Positions 43,945 through 55,465 are shown, counted from the first letter of the stretch. The stretch: 64,000 nucleotides of DNA from Selaginella moellendorffii (GCF_000143415.4 NW_003314288.1:208002-272001), one strand, 5' to 3'. Program-made: numbers and translations. The notes: generated by a model not told the origin, from the sequence alone.

Positions 43945-44345
43945 TTGATGGAGTGGCATCTGCATATCCAAACTTTAGTGAGCTTTTCTCTGCTTGGAAG
44001 CCATCAGAGATATATTGACTTAAAGGAATCTTGGCAAGCTTCTGTGAGAGCCTAGCCAATCTCCCAACTATGGCAAGCTCAAGCAATTGGTGTGCTAGCT
44101 CTTTGCCTTTTATCATTTGTTATGAGATATGAGATTTGGGAGCTTGATACAAGTTACTACAATGTCTTGACACTCATTTAAGTACATGGCACACATCATG
44201 TTATCCTGGCTCCACTCTTTTTGCATCGACTTGGCATGCTGTTAAGGTGGCATGCATGAAGCTTCAAATGTATGTATAAGGTCTCCTGGCATTGATCCTT
44301 TAGAGTGATCAACACCATCATTCATTCATATATAGAGCGAGCTCG

Positions 44346-44381
<36 letters not shown>

Positions 44382-44554
44382 CCAACGAGGTCGTGACAGA
44401 AGATGGATGTGCCTTCAACTTTTACAGTAAAATCTTTAGCAGCTCCAAAAGGATCATAAGGCATTGGCACAAGCCAATCTCCAGTTACATAGTTAAATCT
44501 AACAGCTTCATAGTCAGCCCCAATCTTCTACTTCGTTTTTCTTTTATATTTTCT
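43945..44554. other. Right part of repeat R, then unassigned sequence with a (CT)n tract
   Basis: 43945-44000 (TTTTGATGGAGTGGCATCTG) continues repeat R and matches 63635-63670. From about 44000 to 44554 no gene is seen; 44348-44378 is a pure CT microsatellite. Confidence 0.6.
44348..44378. repeat. (CT)n microsatellite
   Basis: About 15 uninterrupted CT units. Confidence 0.95.
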
Positions 44555-45887
44555 AGATCCGATCACAAAATTTACTGTTACATGAAGAGCTCGTGTGCAA
44601 ACACTTGCAGCTCCCAGAGGCTATCCCGTTCTGGGCCATCATTGCATCTAGAGGTCCTTTGAGGTCTTAATTAAACCACTTTCAGCCCGTTCTGCAGAAA
44701 AATTGTCAGGCAGCTCTTGTCAGTGAAAGCCATGTCCCAGACCTGCAAAGGTTAAATATAAAAGAAAGAGAAGCCCAACTTACTTCTCTTCTTGTTGTTT
44801 CCAGGCATCTATAGCACTAGCTGGACGGACAGAGAACCAAGCCGAAAGTGGAGCAGTAGCTTCATGAAATGGCACCCAGAGATCAGTAGCAAGCTTGCAA
44901 AGGCCTTGGAGCTCCAACATGCAAAGTTCCTAAGCAAAGAAGTTGCATCATGATTCTATGAGAATCTTGATGCTTCTTATGCTGCAAGCAGTTATGAGCC
45001 AAATCACATCTGGAATGTTGACAAAACTAGTGTCTGAGTTAATTGTTCTAGAGGTGTCAAAGTTTTGGACACCCGAGGCACTCCCAAACAACATGAGCAC
45101 ATGACTGCTCTTGTGGCAGTGAATGCTGCTACCTGGATTCTTTATCTTCAAAGGCAAGTGGAGGATGCAAAACTGGATTGCAGATTACAAAGTGGGAGCT
45201 ACATTCGCCATCACTAAGAAAGCTTGAATAATAGAAAATCTATTGGCTTGAACCTTTATGAAATCAATCCCTAATGGATGCTCACCTACAACTGCCACAC
45301 TCTCATTGTTGATGGCCACAGGTACCAAACTTGTCCTGGAAACAGCAACACTGTTAGGCGTGGACGTGATATTACTACCCATCTCACCACATGCAACCTT
45401 TGGACATCAGCCCCTACAAGCATTACTTTTGACAGTGCATGGATGAACACACTCTTGGACATCTTGGACACAAAGTCAATTGCAATTATCCAGCTGAGCT
45501 ATGGCTATGGCTATAACACCTGCAAACATACAATCTGGATTCAGAGCAAGTGGTTTGTGGTTGTTGAACAAGATTGCCATGGACACTCACTTTGGACCAA
45601 GTACACAACTCTCAACGATTTTGAACCAGATTTTGAAAACAACTTTGGAGGCTCAGAAGCTGGCCAAGACATTAGCAACAACTTCAATCACGAACTAGAA
45701 CCCAAGTAGCACTAGGATCTTGTGCAGCCCAAGCACTATAAGGCCCATCCAATGTAACCCGAGGTGCTTGAGATCCATACAGTGTAGCACAAGTAGCAAC
45801 CTAGCAGCCAACCCAACCAGCTTGAGCATCCCAAGCTTCCTGAAAAGCTTAAGCAACCAAATCAAGGTGAAAACACTTCCTAGTGGA
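44555..45887 (+). pseudogene. pogo-like transposon relic 2 (HTH-deleted)
   Basis: Translation of the plus strand gives a CENP-B-like stretch (MKWHPEISSKLAKALE), then FYENLDASYAASSYEPNHIW-type residues with NVDK (first acidic catalytic block), RGVKVLDTRGTPKQ, AVNAATWILYLQRQVEDAK, then after frameshifts DGH and HTTCN..PLDISPYKHYF-like residues. This is a DDE_1 transposase with stops. The N-terminal psq helix-turn-helix, present at 59.7-59.9 kb, is missing here between the GCATCTATAGCACTA and GCTGGAC points near 44820. The Q/P-rich tail (45720-45887) is cut by the copia-2 LTR. Confidence 0.75.
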
Positions 45888-46031
45888 TGTTCTCATTAAC
45901 TCCCGGCTTTGTCTCCTAGGGTATTCACTTATGAAAATGACAGGGTGGCATTCCTTCATGCAAAATTATTTAAAGAGAACCAAATCATCTTTTACTTAGC
46001 ACTAGTTCAAGACGCTTGGCTTCTCTTCACA
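45888..46031 (+). repeat. copia-2 5' LTR
   Basis: About 144 bp, TGTTCTCATTAAC to CTCTTCACA, inferred from the adjacent primer site and TG...CA ends; no partner LTR is present in the window. Confidence 0.6.
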
Positions 46032-46044
46032 TGGTATTAGAGCC
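46032..46044 (+). other. copia-2 primer binding site
   Basis: TGGTATTAGAGCC, initiator-methionine tRNA type, directly after the LTR. Confidence 0.75.
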
Positions 46045-47860
46045 GTAGGTTAGAATTGTTTTTGGCACAAGTAGTGCTTTAGATGCTAGGACAGGATGGC
46101 ATTGTCTTCATTCCTCCAAAGAAATGGAGCAATTTTATAGGACGAATTTTCTCAACTAGAAAGAATGTGTATATTTCTAGTTTATGGGGTGGGGACTTTG
46201 ACCTGTAGGAAGAAAATATCGATAAATAAAACAAGTGGTAAGATCTAGATGTCAGGGTGAATGGAGCTTTAGGAAGAGGATTTGGCCCTCTCTATAGTGT
46301 CCACATGAATGTGGAAAAGACTTCTACTCACAATTGGATTACAATTTGTGAGATTATGGAAGTAGATCTATAAGAGGATGTAGACGTGATTTTTTATCAC
46401 AAGGAACTCTACAGCTTGGAGCAGCAGCCCAATGAGCAAGTACAAGATTACATCACCTGGATCTTGTGTAAGGTGGTGGAGATTCTGCTACTGGATCCAG
46501 ATTGCGGTGTTACATATCAAGAGTTCAATGCTGTCTTTTGTAAAGGCCTTGCAACTTGGTGCCATGAAGTCTCATATCTTAGATGCATCAAGAAAATTCC
46601 CGACACCATCCAGTGGCAAATTTTTGCTGAGCTCATGCAGTATGAGAAGACCATCGTTGGCAAAGGCAAATCTGCTGAGCAGGAAGAGATTGCCATGATG
46701 ACTCATGGCAATCAACAAGCATAAGAAGGGTGCTCCTCTGTTTTTAATTGACTTGGAAGCAAATGCTCCAACAGTAAGGAGGATATGTTCAAAGCATGGG
46801 CACCTGAGTAGGGATTGTCCCATGAATTATTGTTACAAAATTATTCAACTTTTGAGTAAGAGTTATTCTTAGAGCTAAGGCAATGCACAAGCCAAGTGCA
46901 ACTCATAGCTAATAGCTTGTTAACAGTTAAAGGTGTAGGCACAATTCAAGTGTGACTACTAATAGACTTGGTGGTTCCAGTCAAGCATGTGTGGTACATT
47001 CCCAAGGCTCAACATTTCTTGGTGTCCCTCGGACAAATGTTGGAGTAAAGATTTGACACGATGATTGTGTCAAGATCATACATTTAGAGGTTGGATATGT
47101 GGCTTTTGCAAGTAAGATAGGATGGTTTTTCCAGATGGATTATGAAGTTTATATCCTAAGGAAGTTGCTAGATACGATGATAGTGGCTACTGTGAGTTCA
47201 TCTTTAGAAGGAGTTGTAGATATCCAAACCTGGCATCATCAGCTTTGCCATATAAACTACAAAATGATTCAACAATTGCAACAAGACCATATGGTTGAAG
47301 GCTTAGCCATCACACCATTTTCAATGCTATTATGCAAACCATGCATAATGGGCAAGCATGTTCAACTTTAGCACGAGTATTCATATGATAGGTCCTCTCG
47401 AGCTGGTGCACTTGGACTTGTATAGTCCATTTAAGAGGTAATTTATTTCATTCATAGATAAAGCTATAAGGTATGTACTAAGGAAAATTTGCCTACATTT
47501 AAAGTTTATAAGCATGAAGTGTAGAACTAGCTTGATTTGCATATCAAAGTGCTCTACTCTAATGGAGGAGTTCCAAACACTCCTGAATAGAGCTAGCTAG
47601 GATGATCATAGTTGATGTTAGTCTTCCTCCCAAGTTTTGGGATTGTGCTATAGCCACAGTTGTCTTTATGTGTAATAGGGTGTTAATTACAGTTGTTCAA
47701 GACAAGATGCCTTATAGAGCTTGGACTGGACGACATTCATGGATGGATATCTTTGTTGGGGGAATGCCAACATTCACTCAAACACGAGAAATGCCCAATG
47801 TTCTCCAGGATAGGGAATATTCTAGAAATTAGAATATTCTATCTCTCTATGATCTTAAGC
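46045..47860 (+). pseudogene. copia-2 gag-integrase relic, 3' truncated
   Basis: 46386-46724 encodes a copia gag (FYHKELYSLEQQPNEQVQDY, GLATWCHEVSYL). A degenerate zinc knuckle (CSKHGHLSRDC) follows near 46790. 47200-47371 has the integrase zinc finger (WHHQLCHINYKM, LCKPCIMGKHVQ), and 47602-47740 has PPKFWDCAIATVVFMCNR with MPYRAWTGRH, the end of the integrase core. RT and RNase H are absent: the element stops near 47.86 kb, where a CRP remnant begins. Stops and frameshifts abound. Confidence 0.75.
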
Positions 47861-47900
47861 ACCAAGAAAGCCTTGGTCCTTATGATTTATTGCTCAGACT
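47855..47900 (-). pseudogene. CRP start-codon region remnant
   Basis: GCACCAAGAAAGCCTTGGTC and TTGCTCAGACTAAGATCAAG match the first codons and leader of the class A genes; the rest of the gene is gone, replaced by copia-2. The ATG has become ATA. Confidence 0.6.
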
Positions 47901-48468
47901 AAGATCAAGTAGGCTTGTATACTAGAGAGAAATGATTTGACCTGTGAGGCAGGAGGGGGTCACATTTATAGCTCAAGGCAGCACAAAATGTTAGATGGAG
48001 TCTAGAGAGTTGTCTTGGGATGAATTCACTTATTTCTTATCTCTTGAGTAAAAGTGGTTCTGTGTTTGCCAATTCTTTTTTTTTTCTTTCTATAATGCTT
48101 CTCCAACCTTCAAATCGTTATCTCAAAAGTCACTCTAGCATTGCCAAAACTTTACAAGAGTTTGACTCAAAGTTCCACAGAACTTGGATGATATTATACT
48201 GAACACAAACCAGATGTAAAGTTCTTGTCTTCCATTTTGACCACAGACTCAGTACGGCCACTTCAAGTCACCTGCAAACAAGCAAAGTAGTCTCTTCTCA
48301 CTGGCAAGTTCTTGACAATCTCTTGGGCATTCCAGACCTGCCTAGCACGCCCAAATAGATCGATCATGCAGCAGTAATGATCAACAACGGGAGCACATGA
48401 CCAGAAAGTGGTCCATGCTTCAGCCATCCGCTGCATTATGTTATTCTATTCACTAAATCTTGTTAAAG
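47901..48468 (-). other. CRP 5' flank and detached PPR tail remnant
   Basis: 47901-48180 repeats the class A promoter block. 48300-48440 on minus reads HYCCMIDLFGRARQ and AQEIVKNLPVRR, which resembles a PPR-type motif, but it lies after the stop of the PPR gene at 48469. The inverted counterpart is at 56850-56960. Confidence 0.55.
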
Positions 48469-50247
48469 TTATAAAGGTTGACGCAGCTGCTTTTGCAGAT
48501 TTGACATGAGCACGTAGAGTGCCGAGTCCCCTGGTTTCATCTCGAAGAGTTTCTCTGCGGCACGAGCTGCAACATCGATGTTCTTACCGCTACCATGAAC
48601 TTTGCAAGCGCTGATCAAGCTCTTCCACGCGAGGAAATGTGGCTGGAAGGGCATCACCAGCAGCAGACCTTCAGCCTCGGCAACCATCCCGGCTCGTCCC
48701 AGCACATCTGCCATCGCCTGGAAGTGAATCACATTTGGAGAAATGCTGTACTCGGCCACCATAGATCGAAAGTAGTCGAGTGCCACACGGAGCTTCCCAC
48801 CGTGATTGCAAGTCAGGAGAATCGCCTGGAAACTTATCTCGTTTCTGGCCTCGCCCTCCATCGCCATGCTACCAAAAAACTCAGCAGCTTTTCGCTCATG
48901 GCCATTCTGTGCGCAGCCATGGATCATCGCGTTCCACGACACAATGCTCCGATCAGGCAATGTGGAGAAGATCTTCCCGGCCTGCAAGAGATTCCCCCTT
49001 TGAGCGCTCGCGGCAAGGATCGCGTTCCAGCTCGCTGTGTCTCTCACCGGCATGGCCGCGAAGAGCTCCCGCGCTTGGATGAGGCAATTGCTCTGGATGT
49101 AAGCTCCCAGCATCGTGTTCCACGCGACGCTATCGTGCTGTGGCATTTTGTCGAACAAGGCTCTGGCATCGATCAAGCTCCCGTGCAAAGCAATTGCCGC
49201 CACCATTGCCGTCCAAGCGACGAGATCGCGCTGTGGCATCCGTGCAAACATCTTCATGGCTTCTTCGAGGTGGCCGTGGTTGGAGTAGGCCAAAATCATG
49301 GCAGTCCACACCACGTCGTCGTGATAAGGAGCTTGATCGAAGAGAATGCAAGCTTCTTCGAGCTGGTTTCTCTCGGCCAGTGCTGTGATCATTGTCGACC
49401 ACGATGCAACGTTCCTCTGTGGCATGGCATCAAACAGAGACCTTGCTTCTTGCAAGCTGGATGCTGCCGCTAGCATTGCGTTCCACGAGATTATGTCGCG
49501 GTGTGGCATTTTACTGAAAAGCTCCTTGGATTTTTCAATATGCCCAATCTGGGCATATGCAGTGACAAGAACAGTCCATCCCAGCTCGTTGGTTTCGGGG
49601 ATTCTCATAAACCAATTTAACGCATCGTTAACAAGACCTTTTCTTGCATACCCAGTAACCATAACAGTCCAAGAAACTATGTTGTGTTCTAGCATTCCAT
49701 CAAAAACCTGGCTTGCCTGATCCATATGCCCGTTATGGGCATATGCTGTAAGTAGCGAGTTCCAGCAAACTACATCCCATTCAGGAACCTGATCAAACAA
49801 TGCTTGGCATTCCTCTAAGTTTCCACGGTTTGCATGAGCCGTGATTACAGTGACCCATGCAACAATATCCCTTTGTGGCATCTGGTCAAACAGCTCTTTG
49901 GCTTCCTCAAGATACCCATTGTGGGCATAAGCGCCAAGCATCAAGTTCCAGGAGAATCTGTTGGGCTCGTGGATGCTGATAAACACCTGCCATGCTCGAG
50001 CCGGGCGCTCGCACCTTCCATAGAGCTGGATGAGAAGATTTGCGAGGTACCTGTTGGATTGGTGGTGGCTGCTGCCAAGGATGAGCGCGTGGAGCCTGGC
50101 GCCTTGACGCAAATCTCTTTCCTGGATGCAAGCTGTGAGGAGTTGCGCGTAGTCGTCGTCGAGCGACGACGCGCGTCGCTCTAGATCGTCCACGGCCTGT
50201 TCTAGAGGCTTCAATCGGTACGTCTGCGTGGTTGTGATTCCTCTCAT
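48469..50247 (-). CDS. Pentatricopeptide repeat protein, PLS type, 592 aa
   Basis: An intact single-exon PPR gene. PPR proteins bind organelle RNA in sequence-specific fashion; PLS types usually guide RNA editing. Residues about 34-90 form an N-terminal helical pair (LLTACIQERDLRQGARLHAL, NLLIQLYGRC). From about residue 95 come eleven tandem 31-residue S-type motifs (for example RFSWNLMLGAYAHNG...FDQMPQRD; the sixth is 3 residues short), then one 35-residue, one 36-residue and one final S-like motif, and an E1-like end (AWKSLISACKVHG) that stops early at SNLQKQLRQPL. No DYW domain is present, so any editing would need a partner. ATG 50247 is fixed by an in-frame TGA two codons upstream. Head-to-head with a damaged copy at 50386-51134. 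Organelle targeting is likely but the N-terminus is short. Confidence 0.88.
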   Translation of the reverse strand: MRGITTTQTYRLKPLEQAVDDLERRASSLDDDYAQLLTACIQERDLRQGARLHALILGSSHHQSNRYLANLLIQLYGRCERPARAWQVFISIHEPNRFSWNLMLGAYAHNGYLEEAKELFDQMPQRDIVAWVTVITAHANRGNLEECQALFDQVPEWDVVCWNSLLTAYAHNGHMDQASQVFDGMLEHNIVSWTVMVTGYARKGLVNDALNWFMRIPETNELGWTVLVTAYAQIGHIEKSKELFSKMPHRDIISWNAMLAAASSLQEARSLFDAMPQRNVASWSTMITALAERNQLEEACILFDQAPYHDDVVWTAMILAYSNHGHLEEAMKMFARMPQRDLVAWTAMVAAIALHGSLIDARALFDKMPQHDSVAWNTMLGAYIQSNCLIQARELFAAMPVRDTASWNAILAASAQRGNLLQAGKIFSTLPDRSIVSWNAMIHGCAQNGHERKAAEFFGSMAMEGEARNEISFQAILLTCNHGGKLRVALDYFRSMVAEYSISPNVIHFQAMADVLGRAGMVAEAEGLLLVMPFQPHFLAWKSLISACKVHGSGKNIDVAARAAEKLFEMKPGDSALYVLMSNLQKQLRQPL

Positions 50248-50385
50248 CGATCATTTCCTTTGCTTTTACCGGCGTTTTCCTGGAATACAGTAAAATCTCT
50301 CGACTGACAAGATAGAGCAATGGCGAATAAGCGTACATGGGGCAATTGGATTTGTGCAGTACAAAGGAAACGGTGGTCATAGTGT
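50248..50385. repeat. Spacer of the PPR inverted pair (block U)
   Basis: 140 bp matching 32100-32255 and 29045-29200. It is the upstream region of the PPR gene and the centre of the inverted duplication. Confidence 0.65.
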
Positions 50386-51134
50386 ATCTCGTCGCTTGGA
50401 CGGCAATGGTGGCGGCAATTGCTTTGCACGGGAGCTTGATCGATGCCAGAGCCTTGTTCGACAAAATGCCACAGCACAATAGCGCCGCGTGGAACACGAT
50501 GCTGGGAGCTTACATCCAGAGCAATTGCCTCGTCCAAGCGCGGGATCTCTTTGCGGCCATGCCGGTGAGAGACACAGCGAGCTGGAAAGCGATCCTTGCC
50601 GCGAGCGATCAAAGGGGGAATCTCTTGCAGGCCGGGAAGATCTTCTCCACATTGCCTGATCAGAGCATTGTGTCGTGGAACGCGATGATCCATGGCTGCG
50701 CACAGAATGGCCATGAGTGAAAAGCTGCTGAGTTTTTTGGTAGCATGGCGATGGAGGGCGAGGCCAGAAACGAGATAAGTTTCCAGGCGATTCTCCTGAC
50801 TTGCAATCACGGTGGGAAGCTTCGTGTGGCACTCGACTACTTTCGATCTATGGTGGCCGAGTACAGCATTTCTCCAAATGTGATTCACTTCCAGGCGATG
50901 GCAGATGTGCTGGGACGAGCCGGGCTGGTTGCCGAGGCTGAAGGTCTGCTGCTGGTGATGCCCTTCCAGCTGCATTTCCTCGCGTGGAAGAGCTTGATCA
51001 TCGCTTGCAAAGTTCATGGTAGCAGCAAGAACATCGATGTTGCAGCTTGTGCTGCAGAGAAACTCTTGGAGATGAAACCAAGGGACTCGGTGCTCTATGT
51101 GCTCATGTTGAATCTGCAAAAGCAGCTGCGATGA
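50386..51134 (+). pseudogene. PPR gene copy 3, inverted C-terminal half with one nonsense codon
   Basis: Begins abruptly at LVAWTAMVAAIALHG, motif 9 of the intact gene, and is collinear with it to the stop, apart from TGA at 50718-50720 where the intact copy has an arginine codon (CGA). Other changes include FDKMPQHN for HD and WKAILAASD for WNAILAASA. Lacking the N-terminus and start codon it should be dead. Its 3' flank continues at 56785 beyond gypsy-3. Confidence 0.88.
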
Positions 51135-51226
51135 GTCCATTTGGCTGGTTAACTTTCTATCAATGTAACATATGCCAAAGTACAATAACAAGATTTAATT
51201 AATAGAATAATAGAAATAATTATAAG
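51135..51226. other. PPR 3' flank before gypsy-3
   Basis: Short AT-rich stretch; collinear with the PPR 3' side elsewhere (TTAATTAATAGAATAA is also seen near 34.5 kb). Confidence 0.5.
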
Positions 51227-51385
51227 TGTGAAAGGGAATACAGAAATGTGCATATCAATTAGCCCAAAAACCCTAGTTTATATATAGGAGTGAGTGGTCC
51301 GGATTGAAACTAATCCGACGGCTACGAAAATCCCACTATACTAATATTAATATACGGTATTGTAGCCATATACCTGGCCCTCACA
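51227..51385 (-). repeat. gypsy-3 3' LTR
   Basis: TGTGAAAGGG to GCCCTCACA on plus. Boundary at the left end is uncertain by one or two bases. Confidence 0.82.
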
Positions 51386-51401
51386 TCATCTCCCCCTCTC
51401 G
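51386..51401 (-). other. gypsy-3 polypurine tract
   Basis: Minus strand GAGAGGGGGAGATGA directly before the LTR. Confidence 0.8.
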
Positions 51402-51417
51402 GAATAATGAAAGACCA

Positions 51418-54400
51418 TCAAGGTTCTCTTGTAGACGAGCTGGGATCTGGAGGAATGTTAGGAGGAGGCATCGGCGGATCTGTAGGTGGTATTAACTGCT
51501 CCTGATCCCTTTGTATGAAGCGTTTCAACTGTTGCACATGCACAATCTCTGGAGGATTGGCTTGCTGGACATCATGTTGAACCTCATAAACTTGTGGTCC
51601 AACTTGCCGCAACACCCGATACAGTCCTTTCCACTGTGCAAGGAGCCCCTTAGATAAACCACATACCGTAAGATGGGGAAAACAGACTAACACCAAATCA
51701 TCCACTTTGTACTCTGCAGGTGCACAATGATGGGAATTGTACCGCCATTGTTGTCCCACTTGTACGCGGCCTAAGTGTTCGGTAGACTCCACTCGGACAA
51801 GTGGAAGAATGCTTGTCAAATACTGATCTCATGATTTAGCATCCACAGCTCGTGGCAATCGCGAAGGTAAACCTAGCTCCGTTGGTAGTATTGGATCATG
51901 ACCATATAGGAGTTTATATGGTGAAGCACCAACAGAACTCTGCACCCCTGTGATATATGCATACCGAAGAGACGGCAAATAACCATCCCAATCTGAATGC
52001 TGAAAGTTCATATACTTCGCAATCATCCCCTTGAATATCCGAATGAGCCGTTCCATCAGACTGTCTGATTGTGGATGATAAGCATTCATGAAAGTGTGGC
52101 GTATCCCCAACCGAAACGTCAAAACATGAAATGCCTTAGCCATAAATACGGGACCATTATCCGAAAGAATCCGCTCTGGACAAGAATGCTGGAACACCAC
52201 TTGATTGAGGAGGAAGTATCCAACAGCAGTTGCAAAGGCATTAGCAAGAGCACCAACTTCCACCCAACGAGTCAAGTAGTCAGAAGCAATAATAACATAC
52301 TCATTGCTAGCAGTTGACCGTGAAAAAGGTCTTATAAGATCAAATGCCACCAACTCAAACGGACGGGAAATTGCAATTGACTCCAACTGTCCTTCTGCAG
52401 CATGAGAGGGAGTATTACGAGTTTGGCACCAAACGCAGCTACGCATATACCGAATAATATCACGTCGCATCTCCGGCCAATAGAAAGACCTGCGCAACTT
52501 CTCGGTTACACGACGATGTCCCATATGCCCTCCTAGAACAGAAGAATTATGGTAGGCATGGAGAAACTGTGGAATAAAGATAGAAGGTACCACCAACCAT
52601 AAATGATCATTAGGATCCGTCCCCACAAAATAAAGAAGGCCGTCTTCAAGGCGATATTGAGAATGTAAATGCCGGAAAAGCAAGTCATTAGCAAGTGATG
52701 CAGGATTCTCAAACCCATCTCGAAGCCTTCGAATCCACGGCTCAATCTTTTGAGCCTCGCAAACCTTATCAAGAGAAGGTAAATCTTGCTCTGCGTCTTG
52801 TGGACACTGAACGTCAAGTATAGCAACCATTGATGGCACAGAATCCTCGTCTAGAAAATCCATAGAGGCTAGAACAACAGGCTCATCAGAAACATGAGAA
52901 GAGAATGGAGAAGGAAAAGGAGCTCGAGAAAGGGCATCAACATCAGCCATAGAACTCTCTGGGCGATGAATAACATCAAAATCATATATCTGAAGTTTCA
53001 AAGCCCATCAAGCAGTACGACCAACCAAGTTCTTCCGCTTCAATAATGAAATAACAACAGCATGATCACCTTCAAGTAACATCTGAGAACCATGTAGATA
53101 TGCATTAAGTTTCTCGAAACCCCAAACTGCTGCCAAACACTCCTTCTCTATTGTGGAGTAGGTCATTTCCGCTGGTTGTAATGTACGGCTTATATATGCA
53201 ATAGGATGGCGTTGACCAGACACACTCGAACTCTCTTGCATCAACACACCTCCAAGACCAATGTCATAAGCATCCACGCGCAAAATAAAAGGTTGAGTGT
53301 AGTTAGGATATGCCAAAACCAGAGGAGTCGTCAATAGCTCTTTGAGATCCCCGAACGCCTGCTCACAATCCAGAGACCAGATGAAAGATGATGTTGATGA
53401 CTTCAGCAACGCTCGCAACGGTGCAGTGCGATCAGAAAGATGATCCACAAAACGACCGAGATACTGCACCTTGCCCAAGAAGCGCTACACATCATTCACA
53501 CACTTCGGAGTAAGGAACTTTAGAACAGCCACAAGTTTGTCAGGATCAACTTGCAAACCCTCACGAGAAATACGGTACCCAAGATAAGTTGTATCCTTGG
53601 ACCCAAACACGCACTTCGACCGCTTCAACTTTAAACCAATGTCGCATAGCCGATCCAACACTTTACAAACATCACGAACATGCTCCTCCCACATCCCCTC
53701 CGAGTGAATCAAGACATCATCAATGAAGCTAGCAGTCACCTCTGGCATATCACAAAGAACCTCATCCATCATCGGCTGAAAAGTTGCTGGAGCATTGTTC
53801 AAACCAAACAGCATCACCAAGAACTCGTACAAACCAAACGGTGTATGAAAAACAGTCTTAGGAATATCTTCTTTGGCCATCGGTATTTGCCAGTACCCAA
53901 AAGCAAGATCTAGCTTGGTGAACCAATGACTTTGCCCTAGACGATCCAAGAGATCAGTAGTGTGAGGAAAAGGGTACACATCTGGGATCGTCACTTCATT
54001 TAATGGATGATAGTTGATCCAGAAACGAATACTCCCATCAGGCTTCGTCACAAGATGAGGTTCACATGCCCAAGGACTCCACAACTTCCGAATAACACCC
54101 TTTTCCAACATCACTTTGACATTTGCACGTAAAATCTTGATCTCCTTGGGTGACCGATGACGAACAAGAACCTTGATTGGACGAGCATCCCCGGTTGGAA
54201 TCGGATAACGTGTGGCAATCTTGGCCCCAGACGATAGGTTAAATTCAAAAAGATCAAAATACTCCTTCATGAGCCGGTCAACAGCTGCAACACAAAGATC
54301 ATCAGAGGGATTGGAAAAGGGAAGTGCAGAACAAGATGGAAACATAGGAGGAAATAGTGAGGGAACAAAAGTAATGGAAGCAGAGGTAGAAGTAGAGGGA

Positions 54401-54500
54401 CGAAGAGGTACAGAAGTGAGAGGAATGGATGAAACATAAGGAAGTATGAGACAAGGGGGAGAAGCCTCAAAGTCACACTTGGTATGATTGTGCTGCAACT
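51418..54500 (-). pseudogene. gypsy-3 pol (RT, RNase H, integrase)
   Basis: One frame with four internal stops. 54498-53485: reverse transcriptase (KPDGSIRFWINYHPLN, KLDLAFGYWQIPM, catalytic FIDDVLIHSEG). TAG 53487-53485. 53478-53008: RNase H (LRVDAYDIGLGGVLMQE, YSTIEKECLAAVWG). TGA 53010-53008. 53001-51829: integrase with zinc finger (H..H, CVWCQTRN), DLIRPFSRS, ILSDNGPVF and DSLMERLIRIF for the D, D, E residues. TGA 51831-51829. 51819-51418: C-terminal module (DDLVLVCFPHLT, QWKGLYRVLRQVGPQVYEV). No chromodomain. A further TAG at about 54500 separates RT from protease. Confidence 0.88.
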
Positions 54501-55066
54501 AATCCATACCAAGAATGAGGTCAAAAGCTTGACTCGGCACTACCCGCAACGACGGCAACTCAAGCTTGAGATCGCCCACATGCACAACCAGGTCCACCTC
54601 ATCTCATGCACATGCATGTGTACGGCTGTTGCCATAAAGAATGAAAATTGGATCCGCCTCACGACACAAGTGTAGACGACAACATGTGGCAACAGGTCGA
54701 GCAATAGAAGATAAACTCGAATCTGTATCAACCAACACGGAGAGAATAATAGGAGACCTCTTGTTATAAAAATGAGCTTGGAAAGTAAACATTGGATGAA
54801 CCAATGCCAAGTGAACCCCTTGATGATACTTCTGAAAGAAAGATGGAGGGGTCACTAACTTATTCGCGCAAAGTCCCTCCATTACTCGTGCAACTCCTCG
54901 TTTCCCGGTCTCAGTTTCCAAACCTTCCACTTCAGCAGCACCAACGGGACGTTGCTGACGCCAAGGTCTCCACCCAAGAAATGGAGTTCGCCAATCCGGA
55001 AAGCACCGACAATGCCGATAAGTATGACCAACTTCATCACACTTATCTTAGTAACGGACATCATGG
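54501..55066 (-). pseudogene. gypsy-3 protease and zinc knuckle
   Basis: 54604-54930 includes FYNKRSPIILSVLVDTDSSL, a retroviral-type aspartic protease with D-T-D for D-T-G, ending near LYGNSRTHAC. Before it, near 55010-55050, CDEVGHTYRHC is the remains of a gag zinc knuckle, with an in-frame stop in front. Confidence 0.75.
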
Positions 55067-55260
55067 TGTAAGCTCCTAAGTTTGGACTTCCCGGGAGGTC
55101 ACCCAGCCCAGTACTATTCAAACCCAAGGACGCTTAACCCCAAATATCCCAAGACCCTTAACCGATTGGAAAAGGGGGTGCACTCTTATTCATGGGCACT
55201 TTCCCTCTATATTTGAACCCTATGGACTGTCTCTCGAGTCGTTCCCTTTGGTTGCTTACA
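55067..55260 (-). repeat. TRIM 3' LTR
   Basis: 194 bp partner of 55466-55659; same family as 10728-10922. Confidence 0.87.
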
Positions 55261-55465
55261 ATCCACCACGCTTCCTTGCAAGTTCACGCCCTCGTGAACG
55301 GAAGCTAAGAGCCGCAGCTCTCCTGAGAGCCCCACTCTCTTGACACCCTACCCCTCGGGTCGAGCCCAGCGGGAGCAAACTGGACTAGCCAGATGTCAAT
55401 CAACATGTGGTGCGATTCCCTTAGCCAACCAACAAAGTCGGACCCGAGACCCCTCTGATAACAAA

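Noticed and set aside
48595-49473. 292-codon ORF on plus
   Set aside because: Lies exactly opposite the intact PPR gene; its sequence follows from the PPR codons, it has no domain, and similar shadows occur opposite the PPR pseudogenes.
50244-51191. 315-codon ORF on minus
   Set aside because: Antisense of PPR copy 3; no independent evidence.
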